The notes beneath the pieces were generated by a model. The model saw nothing but the letters and a program-made list of their open reading frames with translations. It made no database searches and was not told the DNA's origin. A stretch of DNA of 64,000 bases from contig NZ_CP195191.1 of assembly GCF_051200875.1 (NCBI RefSeq), positions 1,860,001-1,924,000 of the forward strand, read 5' to 3'. Numbering within the stretch: position 1 is the first letter of the stretch; every line of letters begins with the position of its first letter. Origin of the DNA: Pseudotabrizicola sp051200875. Its GTDB lineage: Bacteria > Pseudomonadota > Alphaproteobacteria > Rhodobacterales > Rhodobacteraceae. Shown piece by piece: positions 45,371-53,190 of the stretch. The position numbers and the translations under genes are program-made.

Positions 45371-45913
45371 CTATTTCCGACGCTTATGTTCTTCCAGACG
45401 CGGAAAAATTTCGACGAAGTTGCAGGGCCGATGGCGATAGTCCAATTGCCATTTCAGAATTTCGTCCCAAGCATCGCGGCAGGCACCGGGACTTCCGGGC
45501 AGAGCAAAAAGGTACGTTCCGCCCGCCACACCGCCACAGGCGCGGCTTTGCACAGCACTGGTGCCGATCTTTTGCATCGAGACAATGGTGAAAACCGTGC
45601 CAAAGGCTTCGATTTCCTTTTCGTAAACGTCACGATGAGCCTCAACCGTCACATCGCGCCCCGTCAGCCCGGTGCCGCCTGTTGACAGGATGACGTCGAT
45701 CTCCGGGTTCGCGATCCAGTCGCGCAACTGGGCCGAAATCTTCTCGCGATCATCTGTCACGATGCTGCGCGCCGACAGATGGTGCCCCGCCCCTTGCAAC
45801 CGTTCAACCAGAGTGTCGCCAGACTTGTCCTGCTCCAAAGACCGTGTGTCGCTGACCGTCAGAACGGCGATCCGGACAGGAATAAAGTCTTTGGTTTCGT
45901 CGATCCGGCTCAT
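45371..45913 (-). CDS. moaB: Molybdenum cofactor biosynthesis protein B
   Basis: A 180-residue MoaB/Mog-fold protein for molybdopterin adenylylation or a related step. The signature STGGTGLTGRDVTVE is present. An N-terminal stretch IAVLTVSDTRSLEQDKSGDT gives the usual substrate pocket. The stop of the lysE gene is directly followed by this ATG (TAAATG), so the two are coupled. No other molybdopterin genes are adjacent in the window. Confidence 0.9.
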   Translation of the reverse strand: MSRIDETKDFIPVRIAVLTVSDTRSLEQDKSGDTLVERLQGAGHHLSARSIVTDDREKISAQLRDWIANPEIDVILSTGGTGLTGRDVTVEAHRDVYEKEIEAFGTVFTIVSMQKIGTSAVQSRACGGVAGGTYLFALPGSPGACRDAWDEILKWQLDYRHRPCNFVEIFPRLEEHKRRK

Positions 45914-46549
45914 TTAACCCTTCTCCATCATCGCAAGGCGCAGGGCCAAAAGCCCAAAGATCCCGGCAGAAACGCGGCCAAGCCAACGCGAAAAGGCCGG
46001 AGAGGTCGCCAGCCCTTGCCCCAGCTTTCCAGCAAAGACACCTACCGCGCCGTTGACCAATAAACCGCCCAAGGAAAACACGAAACCCAAGGTCATGAAC
46101 TGCGGCAACACCGCACGGGAGGGATCCACGAATTGCGGCAGGAAGGCAAGGATGAACAGGATCACCTTTGGGTTCAACAGGTTCACCACAAAAGCCTCGC
46201 GGAACGCCCGCTGCGGCGTCAGCGCCCCACGCCCCCCGGCAGTCAACCAGCCCGAGGCCCGCAGCCCCTTGACCGCCAGCCACAAAAGATAGCCGACGCC
46301 CAACCAACGGATCAGGTCGAAGGCCACAGGATGCGCAGCCAGAAGCGCACCTAAGCCCAAACCCGCCGCCAGCGTATGCACCATTCCGCCCAAAGCGATC
46401 CCGAAATTCGCGGCCATAGCGGCGGCCGGACCGGATCGCAGACCTTGCCCCAGACAGAACATCATATCGGCCCCCGGCGTCAGGTTCAGCGCCAAACCGG
46501 CAGGGATAAACGCCAAGAGCACCCAAAGATCGACTGGCAGGATATCCAT
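45914..46549 (-). CDS. LysE family amino-acid exporter
   Basis: A 211-residue six-helix LysE/RhtB-type exporter. The conserved N-terminal segment LALNLTPGADMMFCLGQGL and the ALTPQRAFREAFVVNLLNPK motif are typical of RhtB-like members. It sits between ung-like and moaB with gaps of two and zero bases, so the three genes form one transcript. The exported substrate is unknown, possibly homoserine, threonine or lysine. Confidence 0.88.
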   Translation of the reverse strand: MDILPVDLWVLLAFIPAGLALNLTPGADMMFCLGQGLRSGPAAAMAANFGIALGGMVHTLAAGLGLGALLAAHPVAFDLIRWLGVGYLLWLAVKGLRASGWLTAGGRGALTPQRAFREAFVVNLLNPKVILFILAFLPQFVDPSRAVLPQFMTLGFVFSLGGLLVNGAVGVFAGKLGQGLATSPAFSRWLGRVSAGIFGLLALRLAMMEKG

Positions 46550-46551
46550 CC

Positions 46552-47367
46552 TTACCCTCGCAACCGCGCCTGCAAGGTCAGCAAATCGGCCCAGGCCTCA
46601 CGCTTTGCCAACGGATTGCGCAACAGATAGGCCGGATGCGTCATCGGCAACAATGGCCGCCCATGCGCCTCGGCCCAGCGCCCCCGCGCCCGCATGATGC
46701 CGCGATGACCGGTCAGGGCCATCAAGGGCGTGTTCCCCATGACCACGATCACTTCGGGATCAACCAGTGAGATATGGCGTTCGACAAAGGGCCGCATCAT
46801 CGCGATTTCGCTGTCTTCGGGGTCGCGATTGCCCGGCGGACGCCACGGCATGACATTGGTAATGTAAAGCGCACTTTCGGCATCGGGACTGCTGCGCGAC
46901 AGGCCAATGGCCGCAAACATCTGATCCAGCAACTGCCCCGCCCGACCGACAAAGGGGCGCCCTTCCAGATCCTCATCCCGCCCCGGCGCTTCGCCAAGCA
47001 CCAGAACCCGGGCCTTTGGATTTCCATCGGCAAAGACCGTGTTCCGCGCGCCCTTTTTCAGGTCGCAATGATCAAAGTGCTCCAGACAGTCTCGCAATGC
47101 CTCCAGCGATTTCGCCAAAGCCGCCGCATGACGCGCCTCGGCGACTGGATCAATCTTGGGCGTTTCGGCGATTTGAACAGGCGGAGGGGCTTTGGCCCGC
47201 TCGGTCGGCGCTGTCACGGGGGCCGCTGCTGGCCGAACGAGTTCTGGCAGACCATAGCGGTCCAGCGCGACATCGCCCACAGGTTCATCGACGCCACAGT
47301 CATACTGCCACGCCAAAGCCGCTAGCGCGGCTTCCCAATCCCCTTCGATCTGTTCTGCGAGTCGCAT
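46552..47367 (-). CDS. Uracil-DNA glycosylase family protein, family-4-like without visible [4Fe-4S] ligands
   Basis: A 271-residue DNA-repair glycosylase. The active-site motif is VLGEAPGRDEDLEGRPFVGRA and the second motif is MTHPAYLLRNPLAKRE. Family-4 enzymes hold a [4Fe-4S] cluster on four Cys. Here only CLEHFDHC in the N-terminal half is seen. The second pair, normally at TNVVKCRPPGNR and the following C, reads TNVMPWRPPGNR and EIAMMRPF. The cluster is therefore probably incomplete or absent. An N-terminal extension of about 80 residues rich in Pro and Ala may be a linker. It heads the ung-lysE-moaB transcript; activity on uracil remains inference. Confidence 0.85.
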   Translation of the reverse strand: MRLAEQIEGDWEAALAALAWQYDCGVDEPVGDVALDRYGLPELVRPAAAPVTAPTERAKAPPPVQIAETPKIDPVAEARHAAALAKSLEALRDCLEHFDHCDLKKGARNTVFADGNPKARVLVLGEAPGRDEDLEGRPFVGRAGQLLDQMFAAIGLSRSSPDAESALYITNVMPWRPPGNRDPEDSEIAMMRPFVERHISLVDPEVIVVMGNTPLMALTGHRGIMRARGRWAEAHGRPLLPMTHPAYLLRNPLAKREAWADLLTLQARLRG

Positions 47368-47431
47368 GGCCAGAGCCTAGACCAGCCTCTTGGCAAAGGG
47401 AACGGGGCCGGGCGCCAGCGCTCGGCGAGGC

Positions 47432-47480
47432 CCAAGAATTTTCGAAAATTCTTGGCCGATTTCCGCGCCGGAAATCGGCC
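47432..47480. repeat. Two adjoining perfect palindromes upstream of pyrB
   Basis: A perfect 24-base palindrome (47432-47455, CCAAGAATTTTC and its complement) is followed at once by an 11-base-arm stem GGCCGATTTCC / GGAAATCGGCC (47454-47480) with a GCGCC loop. They share a GG. The pair lies between the divergent ung-like gene and pyrB and may be a bidirectional attenuator, regulator site or repeated extragenic element. Confidence 0.8.
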
Positions 47481-47590
47481 CACTCGCCGCACCCGCAGCC
47501 CTGCAATGACCGTTGCCCCAGACGCCCCGCTTTGGCATAAGCGCCGGCAAGCCCCTGCGCGCCACACCGCGCCCCAGCGATGGAGAGCCC

Positions 47591-48553
47591 ATGACCTTCC
47601 GCGCCCGCCACCTTCTCGGCATTGAACAGCTCTCGCCGCAGGAAATCCTGACTGTCCTTGATTTGGCCGACAAATATGTCGATCTGAACCGCCGCACCGT
47701 CAAACGCACCGATGTGCTGGCCGGCCTGACCCAGATCAACATGTTCTTCGAGAACTCTACCCGCACTCAGTCAAGCTTTGAACTTGCCGGCAAACGCCTT
47801 GGCGCCGATGTCATGAACATGTCGATGCAGACCTCGTCGGTGAAAAAGGGCGAAACCCTGATCGACACCGCGATGACCCTGAACGCCATGCATCCCGACC
47901 TTCTGGTGGTGCGCCACGGCTCGTCCGGCGCGGTCAACCTGCTGGCCTCCAAGGTCAATTGCGCCGTCCTGAACGCGGGCGACGGCCGCCACGAACACCC
48001 CACTCAGGCGCTTCTGGACGCCCTGACCATTCGCCGCGCCAAAGGCCGCATCCAGCGCCTGAACATCGCCATCTGCGGCGACATCGCCCATAGCCGCGTG
48101 GCCCGATCCAACCTGATCCTTCTGGGCAAGATGGAAAACCGCATCCGCCTGATCGCCCCGCCAACACTTATGCCCTCGGGCGTGCAGGAATTTGGCTGCG
48201 AGCTTTTTGACGACATGAAAAAGGGCCTCGAAGACGTCGACGTGGTCATGATGCTGCGGCTTCAGAAAGAGCGCATGGATGGCGGCTTCATCCCGTCCGA
48301 GCGCGAATATTACCACCGCTACGGCCTTGATGCCGAAAAGCTTTCCCATGCCAAGCCCGATGCCATCGTGATGCATCCCGGCCCCATGAACCGGGGCGTG
48401 GAAATCGACGGTGAACTGGCCGATGACATCAACCGCTCGGTCATTCAGGATCAGGTGGAAATGGGCGTGGCCGTCCGCATGGCCTGCATGGACCTCTTGT
48501 CGCGAAACCTGCGCGCTGACCGGGGCATGAAGGCAGCGGGTGCAGTCGTATGA
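47591..48553 (+). CDS. pyrB: Aspartate carbamoyltransferase, catalytic chain
   Basis: Condenses carbamoyl phosphate and aspartate, the committed step of pyrimidine synthesis. The product of 320 residues is normal for the catalytic chain. Carbamoyl-phosphate motifs FFENSTRTQSSFELAGKR and the loop SSVKKGETL are present, as is the HPTQALLDALT motif. The aspartate domain includes HPGPMNRGVEI. The ATG at 47591 has GGAGAG upstream. No pyrI is seen. Its stop overlaps the next gene by four bases (ATGA), beginning a chain of coupled small genes that ends with a dihydroorotase homologue. It is likely feedback-regulated through partners in this operon, but none is proven. Confidence 0.93.
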   Translation: MTFRARHLLGIEQLSPQEILTVLDLADKYVDLNRRTVKRTDVLAGLTQINMFFENSTRTQSSFELAGKRLGADVMNMSMQTSSVKKGETLIDTAMTLNAMHPDLLVVRHGSSGAVNLLASKVNCAVLNAGDGRHEHPTQALLDALTIRRAKGRIQRLNIAICGDIAHSRVARSNLILLGKMENRIRLIAPPTLMPSGVQEFGCELFDDMKKGLEDVDVVMMLRLQKERMDGGFIPSEREYYHRYGLDAEKLSHAKPDAIVMHPGPMNRGVEIDGELADDINRSVIQDQVEMGVAVRMACMDLLSRNLRADRGMKAAGAVV

Positions 48554-49077
48554 CGTCAGAACTGGCCTACATCAACGTCGTTCAGCCATATCTGAACCCC
48601 GGCGAGAAGGTGCTGTGGCTTGCACCCGAGCGCCAGCCGCGTGCGGCAACCCCTGCAGCCCTTGCAATCGGCCTTATGATCGTCGCCGCGGTCATATGGT
48701 ATTTCTGGCTGTCCGACCCGCCTTTCCTTGACCGGTGCAGCTTTGGCGGCAGCCGAACCTGTGGCTTTCTTTACTATGCGGCCCCGCCGGCGGTGGCGAT
48801 CATGTGGATCTCGCAATTCGTGCAAATGATGCAGCATGTCCTGATGAGCAAGGGCCGCGCCTTTCGTCTGAATGTTCTGACCGACAGCCGCTTTGTGCGC
48901 CTTGCCACTTGGCCGTGGGTTTCGGTGCGCGGCACCGATCTAAAGGGCAATTCCGCAATCAAGAAATACCCCAGTAGATTGTTTTTCTCACGGCGGGATT
49001 TCTACTTTCTGCATCCCGAAGAACTCGACAAGGTGCTGGCTCTCATCTCCAAGGCGCAGAAGGGAGACGCGATATGA
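48550..49077 (+). CDS. Hypothetical membrane protein with PH-like C-terminal region
   Basis: A 175-residue protein, unrecognised by name. It has an N-terminal motif YLNPGEKVLWLAPERQ, then two transmembrane helices (about 36-55 and 75-98), a motif VLTDSRFV and a soluble C-terminal part that looks like a bacterial PH-type domain (to residue 170). The same plan (GEKVLW, two helices, LTDRR, PH-like) recurs in the third and fifth genes of this cassette. The ATG overlaps the pyrB stop and the stop overlaps the next gene's ATG. Function unknown; it is probably a membrane partner in the pyrimidine operon. Confidence 0.75.
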   Translation: MTSELAYINVVQPYLNPGEKVLWLAPERQPRAATPAALAIGLMIVAAVIWYFWLSDPPFLDRCSFGGSRTCGFLYYAAPPAVAIMWISQFVQMMQHVLMSKGRAFRLNVLTDSRFVRLATWPWVSVRGTDLKGNSAIKKYPSRLFFSRRDFYFLHPEELDKVLALISKAQKGDAI

Positions 49078-49193
49078 CCCCCGATCCGAACCGCAAACCG
49101 ACCAAGGAAGAGATGCGCCAAGGCGGCATGGTGGCCGTCATCGTGCTCCTGTTCCTCTTTGCCTTCACCGCCTTCTTCATCTGGGGGGCGTGA
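49074..49193 (+). CDS. 39-residue single-helix membrane microprotein
   Basis: A small gene overlapping the preceding stop by four bases (ATGA). It encodes a basic N-terminal stretch (MTPDPNRKPTKEEMRQGG) and one transmembrane helix (VAVIVLLFLFAFTAFF). Its stop is three bases before the next ATG. Its translation is coupled to its neighbours, which supports a real gene. No family is recognised. It may be a subunit or regulator of the neighbouring membrane proteins. Confidence 0.65.
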   Translation: MTPDPNRKPTKEEMRQGGMVAVIVLLFLFAFTAFFIWGA

Positions 49194-49196
49194 TCC

Positions 49197-49649
49197 ATGG
49201 CGCGGATCGAACCGGACAGCCTGTTGCAACGCCACCTTTCGCCCGAGGACGGCGAAACGGTGGTGGCAGAGTTCCGCGCCGACCGCATGACCTATTGGAA
49301 AGGCCATCTGATCATGGCCGTGCTCCTTGGCACGCTGGCTGGGCTGGTTCTGGTCTGGCAAGGCAATCCCTATCCCGTCATGGGGCCGATCGGGGCCGCC
49401 ATCGCCATCGCCGCCCGTGGGGCCTTCCTTGCCTCCGAGGCGCTGTCGGACGCCTGGAAACTGACTGACCGCCGCCTTCTTGGCCCCGGCGCAAGATCCA
49501 TCCCCCTGTCCCAGATCGCCCTTGCCCGCCCCTTCCTTGGCGCGGTGCAAATCGTGACGAAATCCGGGGACAAACACCTGATCAAATACCTTGGCGACGC
49601 AGGGGCCACGGCACAGCGCCTCCGCGCGGCCAGCGGGGCACAGGCATGA
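49197..49649 (+). CDS. Hypothetical membrane protein with PH-like domain
   Basis: A 150-residue protein built like the first gene of the cassette. It begins with LSPEDGETVVAEFRADR, then two helices (about 39-56 and 61-80), LTDRRLLGPGARSIPLSQI and a short PH-like tail that ends in a helical DAGATAQRLRAA. The LTDRR element is characteristic of bacterial PH domains of the bPH2 type. The gene lies three bases after the microprotein and overlaps the next gene by four bases. Function unknown; paralogy with its two cassette neighbours suggests a hetero-oligomeric complex. Confidence 0.75.
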   Translation: MARIEPDSLLQRHLSPEDGETVVAEFRADRMTYWKGHLIMAVLLGTLAGLVLVWQGNPYPVMGPIGAAIAIAARGAFLASEALSDAWKLTDRRLLGPGARSIPLSQIALARPFLGAVQIVTKSGDKHLIKYLGDAGATAQRLRAASGAQA

Positions 49650-50197
49650 CAACCGAGACCGCCACACTCCTCTCTGTGCCCGCCTTCGAGGCCGGGGCCG
49701 TCCGCGTCTTTGCCTTGGACGCGGCAGAGCCCAAGCTGGCCGCGATCCTTCCGCCGCATCCGATTGACGCGGGCCACCTCGCCCCCCTGCTGGGGCTTGA
49801 AACCCTGCTCGACGAGGATGCCGAGCGGATCGCGATTGCCGATCTCGGCGACTACACCCTGTCGGAGTTTCTGCGCATCGGCCATGACATCCGCAGCGCC
49901 GACCTTGCTCCCCATGCACAAACACTGGATGCGCTCAAAGGTCATGTCCTGCTGATCCATTCCACAGCTTTTGCGGGTGCGCCCGTTCGGCTTTCTCCGG
50001 CCCAAGGTTTGCGCCCCATCGCTCTTTTGCATCGCAACGATGCCCCGCCCCCCCCCCTGTCCCTGCCGGAAAATGAACGGCCCGAGCTTCTGACGCATCC
50101 GCAGCAAGAGGCAACCAAGTCCCGACGCAGCCCGTGGGCCGTGCTGATCTTTTCCGTGGTCATCCTGATCGTCCTGATCGAAAGGCTGTTGCGATGA
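49646..50197 (+). CDS. Hypothetical tail-anchored protein
   Basis: A 183-residue protein with a soluble N-terminal domain (about 1-130) rich in Ala, Leu and Asp. A proline-rich linker (DAPPPPLSLP) is followed by a single C-terminal transmembrane helix (WAVLIFSVVILIVLIERLL). No catalytic motif is recognised. It overlaps both flanking genes by four bases. The design, a cytoplasmic domain held on the membrane by its tail, suggests an adaptor for the PH-like proteins. It could also tether pyrimidine enzymes; this is inference. Confidence 0.7.
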   Translation: MTTETATLLSVPAFEAGAVRVFALDAAEPKLAAILPPHPIDAGHLAPLLGLETLLDEDAERIAIADLGDYTLSEFLRIGHDIRSADLAPHAQTLDALKGHVLLIHSTAFAGAPVRLSPAQGLRPIALLHRNDAPPPPLSLPENERPELLTHPQQEATKSRRSPWAVLIFSVVILIVLIERLLR

Positions 50198-50751
50198 CCA
50201 CAACACCACAAGGATGGGAAGGCATTCTGGACAAGGGCGAAAAGATCCTGTGGCAAGGCAGGCCAGATGCAGGCTTCCATCTGCATTTTTCCCATCTGTT
50301 CTTTGCCCTCTTTGGCGCGGCCTTTGCCGGATTTGCCCTGTTCTGGATGCTGCTTGCCTATGAGGCAGGCGACTATTTCTGGACCTTCGGCCTGATCCAT
50401 TTTTCCATTGGCCTTGTCATCATGCTGGCTGGCCCGATTGGCGGTCCCTTCCTCCGCCGTCACACTTGGTACACGCTGACAAACCGCCGGGGATTTATCG
50501 CAACAGACGTTCCGCTGATGGGGCGCAAGCTGAAATCCTATCCGATCCGCCCCGATACTCCGGTCATTTTTGAAGAGGGCGATCTGGCCACCATCTTCTT
50601 TGCCACAGATCGCCACTATACCAAGAACGGCGCGTCGACCCGCCCAGTCGGGTTTCACCGTATTGCCGACGGACGCCACGTCCTGTCCCTCATTCGCCAA
50701 ATCCAGAACCCGCGCGCCGCATCCGGCGCCGAGCCACAGGAAACCCCATGA
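50194..50751 (+). CDS. Hypothetical membrane protein with bacterial PH-like domain
   Basis: A 185-residue protein, the third of its plan in this cassette. It starts ILDKGEKILWQGRPDAG, has two helices (about 33-56 and 68-90) and then YTLTNRRGFIATDVPLMG, a motif typical of bPH2 proteins. The C-terminal part is a beta-rich domain. The gene overlaps its predecessor and the dihydroorotase homologue by four bases each. Some bPH2 proteins associate with membranes and lipids, so a role at the membrane is plausible but the function is unknown. Confidence 0.78.
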   Translation: MTTTPQGWEGILDKGEKILWQGRPDAGFHLHFSHLFFALFGAAFAGFALFWMLLAYEAGDYFWTFGLIHFSIGLVIMLAGPIGGPFLRRHTWYTLTNRRGFIATDVPLMGRKLKSYPIRPDTPVIFEEGDLATIFFATDRHYTKNGASTRPVGFHRIADGRHVLSLIRQIQNPRAASGAEPQETP

Positions 50752-52025
50752 CCACGACCTTTCTTGACAACATCCGCCTGATCGACCCCGAAGGCGACCG
50801 CGTCACCGAAACCACTGTGGTTCTGGATGGCGGGATCATCGCCGCAATCGGCGCGGCCTCTGCCCCCAAGGGCGCAAAGGTCATCAACGGCCAAGGCGCC
50901 TGCCTTGCCCCCGGAATGGTCGATCTGGGTGTCAAGATCGGTGAACCCGGCGAACGCCACACCGAAAGCTTCCGCTCTGCCGGGCTTGCTGCCGCCGCAG
51001 GTGGGGTCACCACCATCATCGCCCGTCCCGACACGCACCCCGCCATCGACACGCCCGAAGTGTTGGAATTCGTCACCCGCCGCGCGGCAGAGGCAAGCCC
51101 CGTCCGCATCCGCCACATGGCGGCGCTGACCAAAGGGCGCGAGGGGCGCGAAATGACCGAGATCGGCTTCCTGCTTGATGCCGGGGCCATCGCCTTTACC
51201 GACGCGGCCCGCGTGATCCCTGACACCAAGGTTCTGGCCCGCGCCCTGACCTATGCGAAATCCTTGGGCGCTTTGGTCATCGGCCACCCACAAGAACCGG
51301 GGCTTTCCAAAGGCGCTTCTGCCACCTCGGGCAAGTTCTCCTCCCTTCGCGGCATCCCCGCCGTGCATCCGATGGCCGAACGCATCGGGCTGGACCGCGA
51401 CATGGGCCTGATCGAGATGACCGGCGCCCGCTATCACGCCGACCAGATCACCACTGCCCGCAGCCTGCCCGCCCTCGAACGCGCCAAGGCCAACGGGCTG
51501 GACGTGACCGCCGGTGTGTCGATCCACCACCTCACCCTGAACGAACTCGACGTCGGCGACTACCGCACCTTCTTCAAGCTGACCCCGCCGCTGCGGTCGG
51601 AAGACGACCGCCTCGCGATGATCGAGGCTGTCGCCACCGGCGTCATCGACGTCATCGGCAGCTTTCACACCCCGGCAGACGAAGAGTCCAAACGCCTGCC
51701 CTTCGAAGATGCCGCTTCCGGCGCTGTCGGGCTGGAAACACTTCTGCCCGCCGCCCTGCGCCTTTTCCATGCCGACCAGCTGACCCTGCCGCAACTCTTC
51801 CGCGCCCTCAGCCTCAACCCCGCCCGCCGGCTTGGCCTGAAACAGGGCGGCACGACCGAAGGCGCGCCAGCCGACCTCGTCCTTTTCAACCCCGACACCC
51901 CCTTCGTGCTCGACCGCTTCACGCTCAAGTCGAAATCAAAGAACACTCCCTTTGACGGGGCGCGGATGGAGGGTAAGGTTCTGGCAACCTTTGTCGGTGG
52001 CAAACAGGTCTACGCAGCAGAATAA
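50748..52025 (+). CDS. pyrX: Dihydroorotase homologue lacking catalytic residues (pseudo-dihydroorotase)
   Basis: A 425-residue amidohydrolase-fold protein of the dihydroorotase class, next to pyrB as in many pyrimidine loci. The usual D-x-H-x-H metal motif reads D-L-G-V-K (Asp59, then Gly61 and Lys63 in place of both His). The ATDHAPH catalytic segment reads GSFHTPA, with Phe306 in place of the catalytic Asp. Other conserved pieces remain: SIHHLTLNE, HPQEPG and NPARRLGL. It therefore looks catalytically dead and may be a structural partner of aspartate carbamoyltransferase, as known for PyrC' in pseudomonads. An active dihydroorotase should be encoded elsewhere. The symbol pyrX is a label by analogy. 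Confidence 0.8.
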   Translation: MTTTFLDNIRLIDPEGDRVTETTVVLDGGIIAAIGAASAPKGAKVINGQGACLAPGMVDLGVKIGEPGERHTESFRSAGLAAAAGGVTTIIARPDTHPAIDTPEVLEFVTRRAAEASPVRIRHMAALTKGREGREMTEIGFLLDAGAIAFTDAARVIPDTKVLARALTYAKSLGALVIGHPQEPGLSKGASATSGKFSSLRGIPAVHPMAERIGLDRDMGLIEMTGARYHADQITTARSLPALERAKANGLDVTAGVSIHHLTLNELDVGDYRTFFKLTPPLRSEDDRLAMIEAVATGVIDVIGSFHTPADEESKRLPFEDAASGAVGLETLLPAALRLFHADQLTLPQLFRALSLNPARRLGLKQGGTTEGAPADLVLFNPDTPFVLDRFTLKSKSKNTPFDGARMEGKVLATFVGGKQVYAAE

Positions 52026-52039
52026 CAAGGGACAAACCG

Positions 52040-52645
52040 ATGCCCGATTTCACCTCCGCGCCGCTTCTCCTCCTTCTGACCGCGGCGCTATCCTACCTGC
52101 TCGGCTCCATCCCCTTCGGCATCGTCATCACCCGCGCCCTCGGCCTTGGCGACTTGCGAAAGATCGGCTCGGGCAATATCGGGGCCACCAATGTGCTGCG
52201 CACCGGCAACAAGCCCGCGGCCCTCGCCACCCTGATCCTTGATGCGGGCAAAGGCGGCATCGCGGTTCTGGTCGCCCGCGCAATGGTCGGCCCGGATGCG
52301 GCACAGGTCGCGGGCCTCTTCTCCTTCCTCGGCCACCTTTACCCGGTCTGGCTTGGCTTCAAGGGCGGCAAAGGCGTCGCCACCTTCCTTGGCACGCTCT
52401 TGGCCCTTGCCTGGCCCGCTGGCCTTGCCGCCTGTGCCACATGGCTTCTCACCGCCCTGATCAGCCGCATCTCCTCGCTTTCTGCCCTCGTCGCCGCCGC
52501 CCTCTCTCCGGTCTGGCTCACACTCCTTGGCTATGAAGAGATGAGCTTTCTCGCCATCGCCCTCGCCGCCCTGATCTTTGTGCGACATCAGGCCAATATC
52601 GCCCGCATCAAGGCCGGCACAGAACCGAAGATCGGCAAGAAATAA
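52040..52645 (+). CDS. plsY: Glycerol-3-phosphate acyltransferase
   Basis: Transfers an acyl group from acyl-phosphate to glycerol 3-phosphate, the first step of phospholipid synthesis in the PlsX/PlsY pathway. The product of 201 residues has about six helices. The motifs SGNIGATNVLRTG and FKGGKGVATFLG are both intact. It lies 14 bases after the dihydroorotase homologue and ends the pyrB operon as drawn. PlsY next to pyrC-type genes is also seen in other alphaproteobacteria. Confidence 0.92.
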   Translation: MPDFTSAPLLLLLTAALSYLLGSIPFGIVITRALGLGDLRKIGSGNIGATNVLRTGNKPAALATLILDAGKGGIAVLVARAMVGPDAAQVAGLFSFLGHLYPVWLGFKGGKGVATFLGTLLALAWPAGLAACATWLLTALISRISSLSALVAAALSPVWLTLLGYEEMSFLAIALAALIFVRHQANIARIKAGTEPKIGKK

Positions 52646-52851
52646 CCCGCCCGACAGCCGCGTCCGGCGGGCCGAAAGGCGCATTAAGCCGCCCAGTCAT
52701 GTTCCGCTGATCAGGCCGACCTCAGCAAATGGGCCCTCTCTGAACCTCTGGCGCGCGGCTTCGCGCCGCCGCCACAGCCCTGTGACCCGAGGCTTTCCGC
52801 GCTTTGCCCACCCCGCGCCCAAGGTCACAGCCACCACCCCGCCCTTTATCT

Positions 52852-52917
52852 TGGTCGAAATATCCTCGGGGGGATGGGATTTCGCCCTTTGCGAAAGTCC
52901 GAAGGGGGGCAGACAGC
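52852..52917. repeat. GC hairpin followed by a GAGGATATTT box (extragenic element, copy 2)
   Basis: Read on the minus strand, a GGGGGCTGTCTGCCCCC stem is followed, after a GC-rich spacer, by CCCCCCGAGGATATTTCG. The box and G-run match the element after adenine deaminase at 20771-20813. It is about 200 bases downstream of plsY. Confidence 0.5.
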
Positions 52918-53144
52918 CCCCGAATTGGTGCGGAACATTATATTGATTTTCAATACATAATGCGCAGATCACGCCGCTCTGTATTCCAAGTCGCATACCA
53001 GATCTTTCACCCCGGCCTTGAGCCTCACTGTTATTGATCTCGTGACTTCAGTAGCAACCTTCCTCCAGCCTTTGGGGGAATTCGTGGGTCATCTGGCTTG
53101 AGCTTGAACGTTTGTAGGGCGCCGCTGCTTGGGCAACCGACGAT

Positions 53145-53190
53145 CCGCCGCCGCAGTCGGATCCTATAAAGGAATTGACTGCGGCGGCGG
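53145..53190. repeat. Inverted repeat with 14-base perfect arms
   Basis: CCGCCGCCGCAGTC (53145-53158) and GACTGCGGCGGCGG (53177-53190) flank an 18-base AT-richer loop. Three more CCGCAGT or ACTGCGG copies lie at 53222-53228, 53245-53251 and 53259-53265. The minus-strand AAA ATPase gene ends just beyond, so it could terminate that transcript or be a recombination or replication site. Confidence 0.7.
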
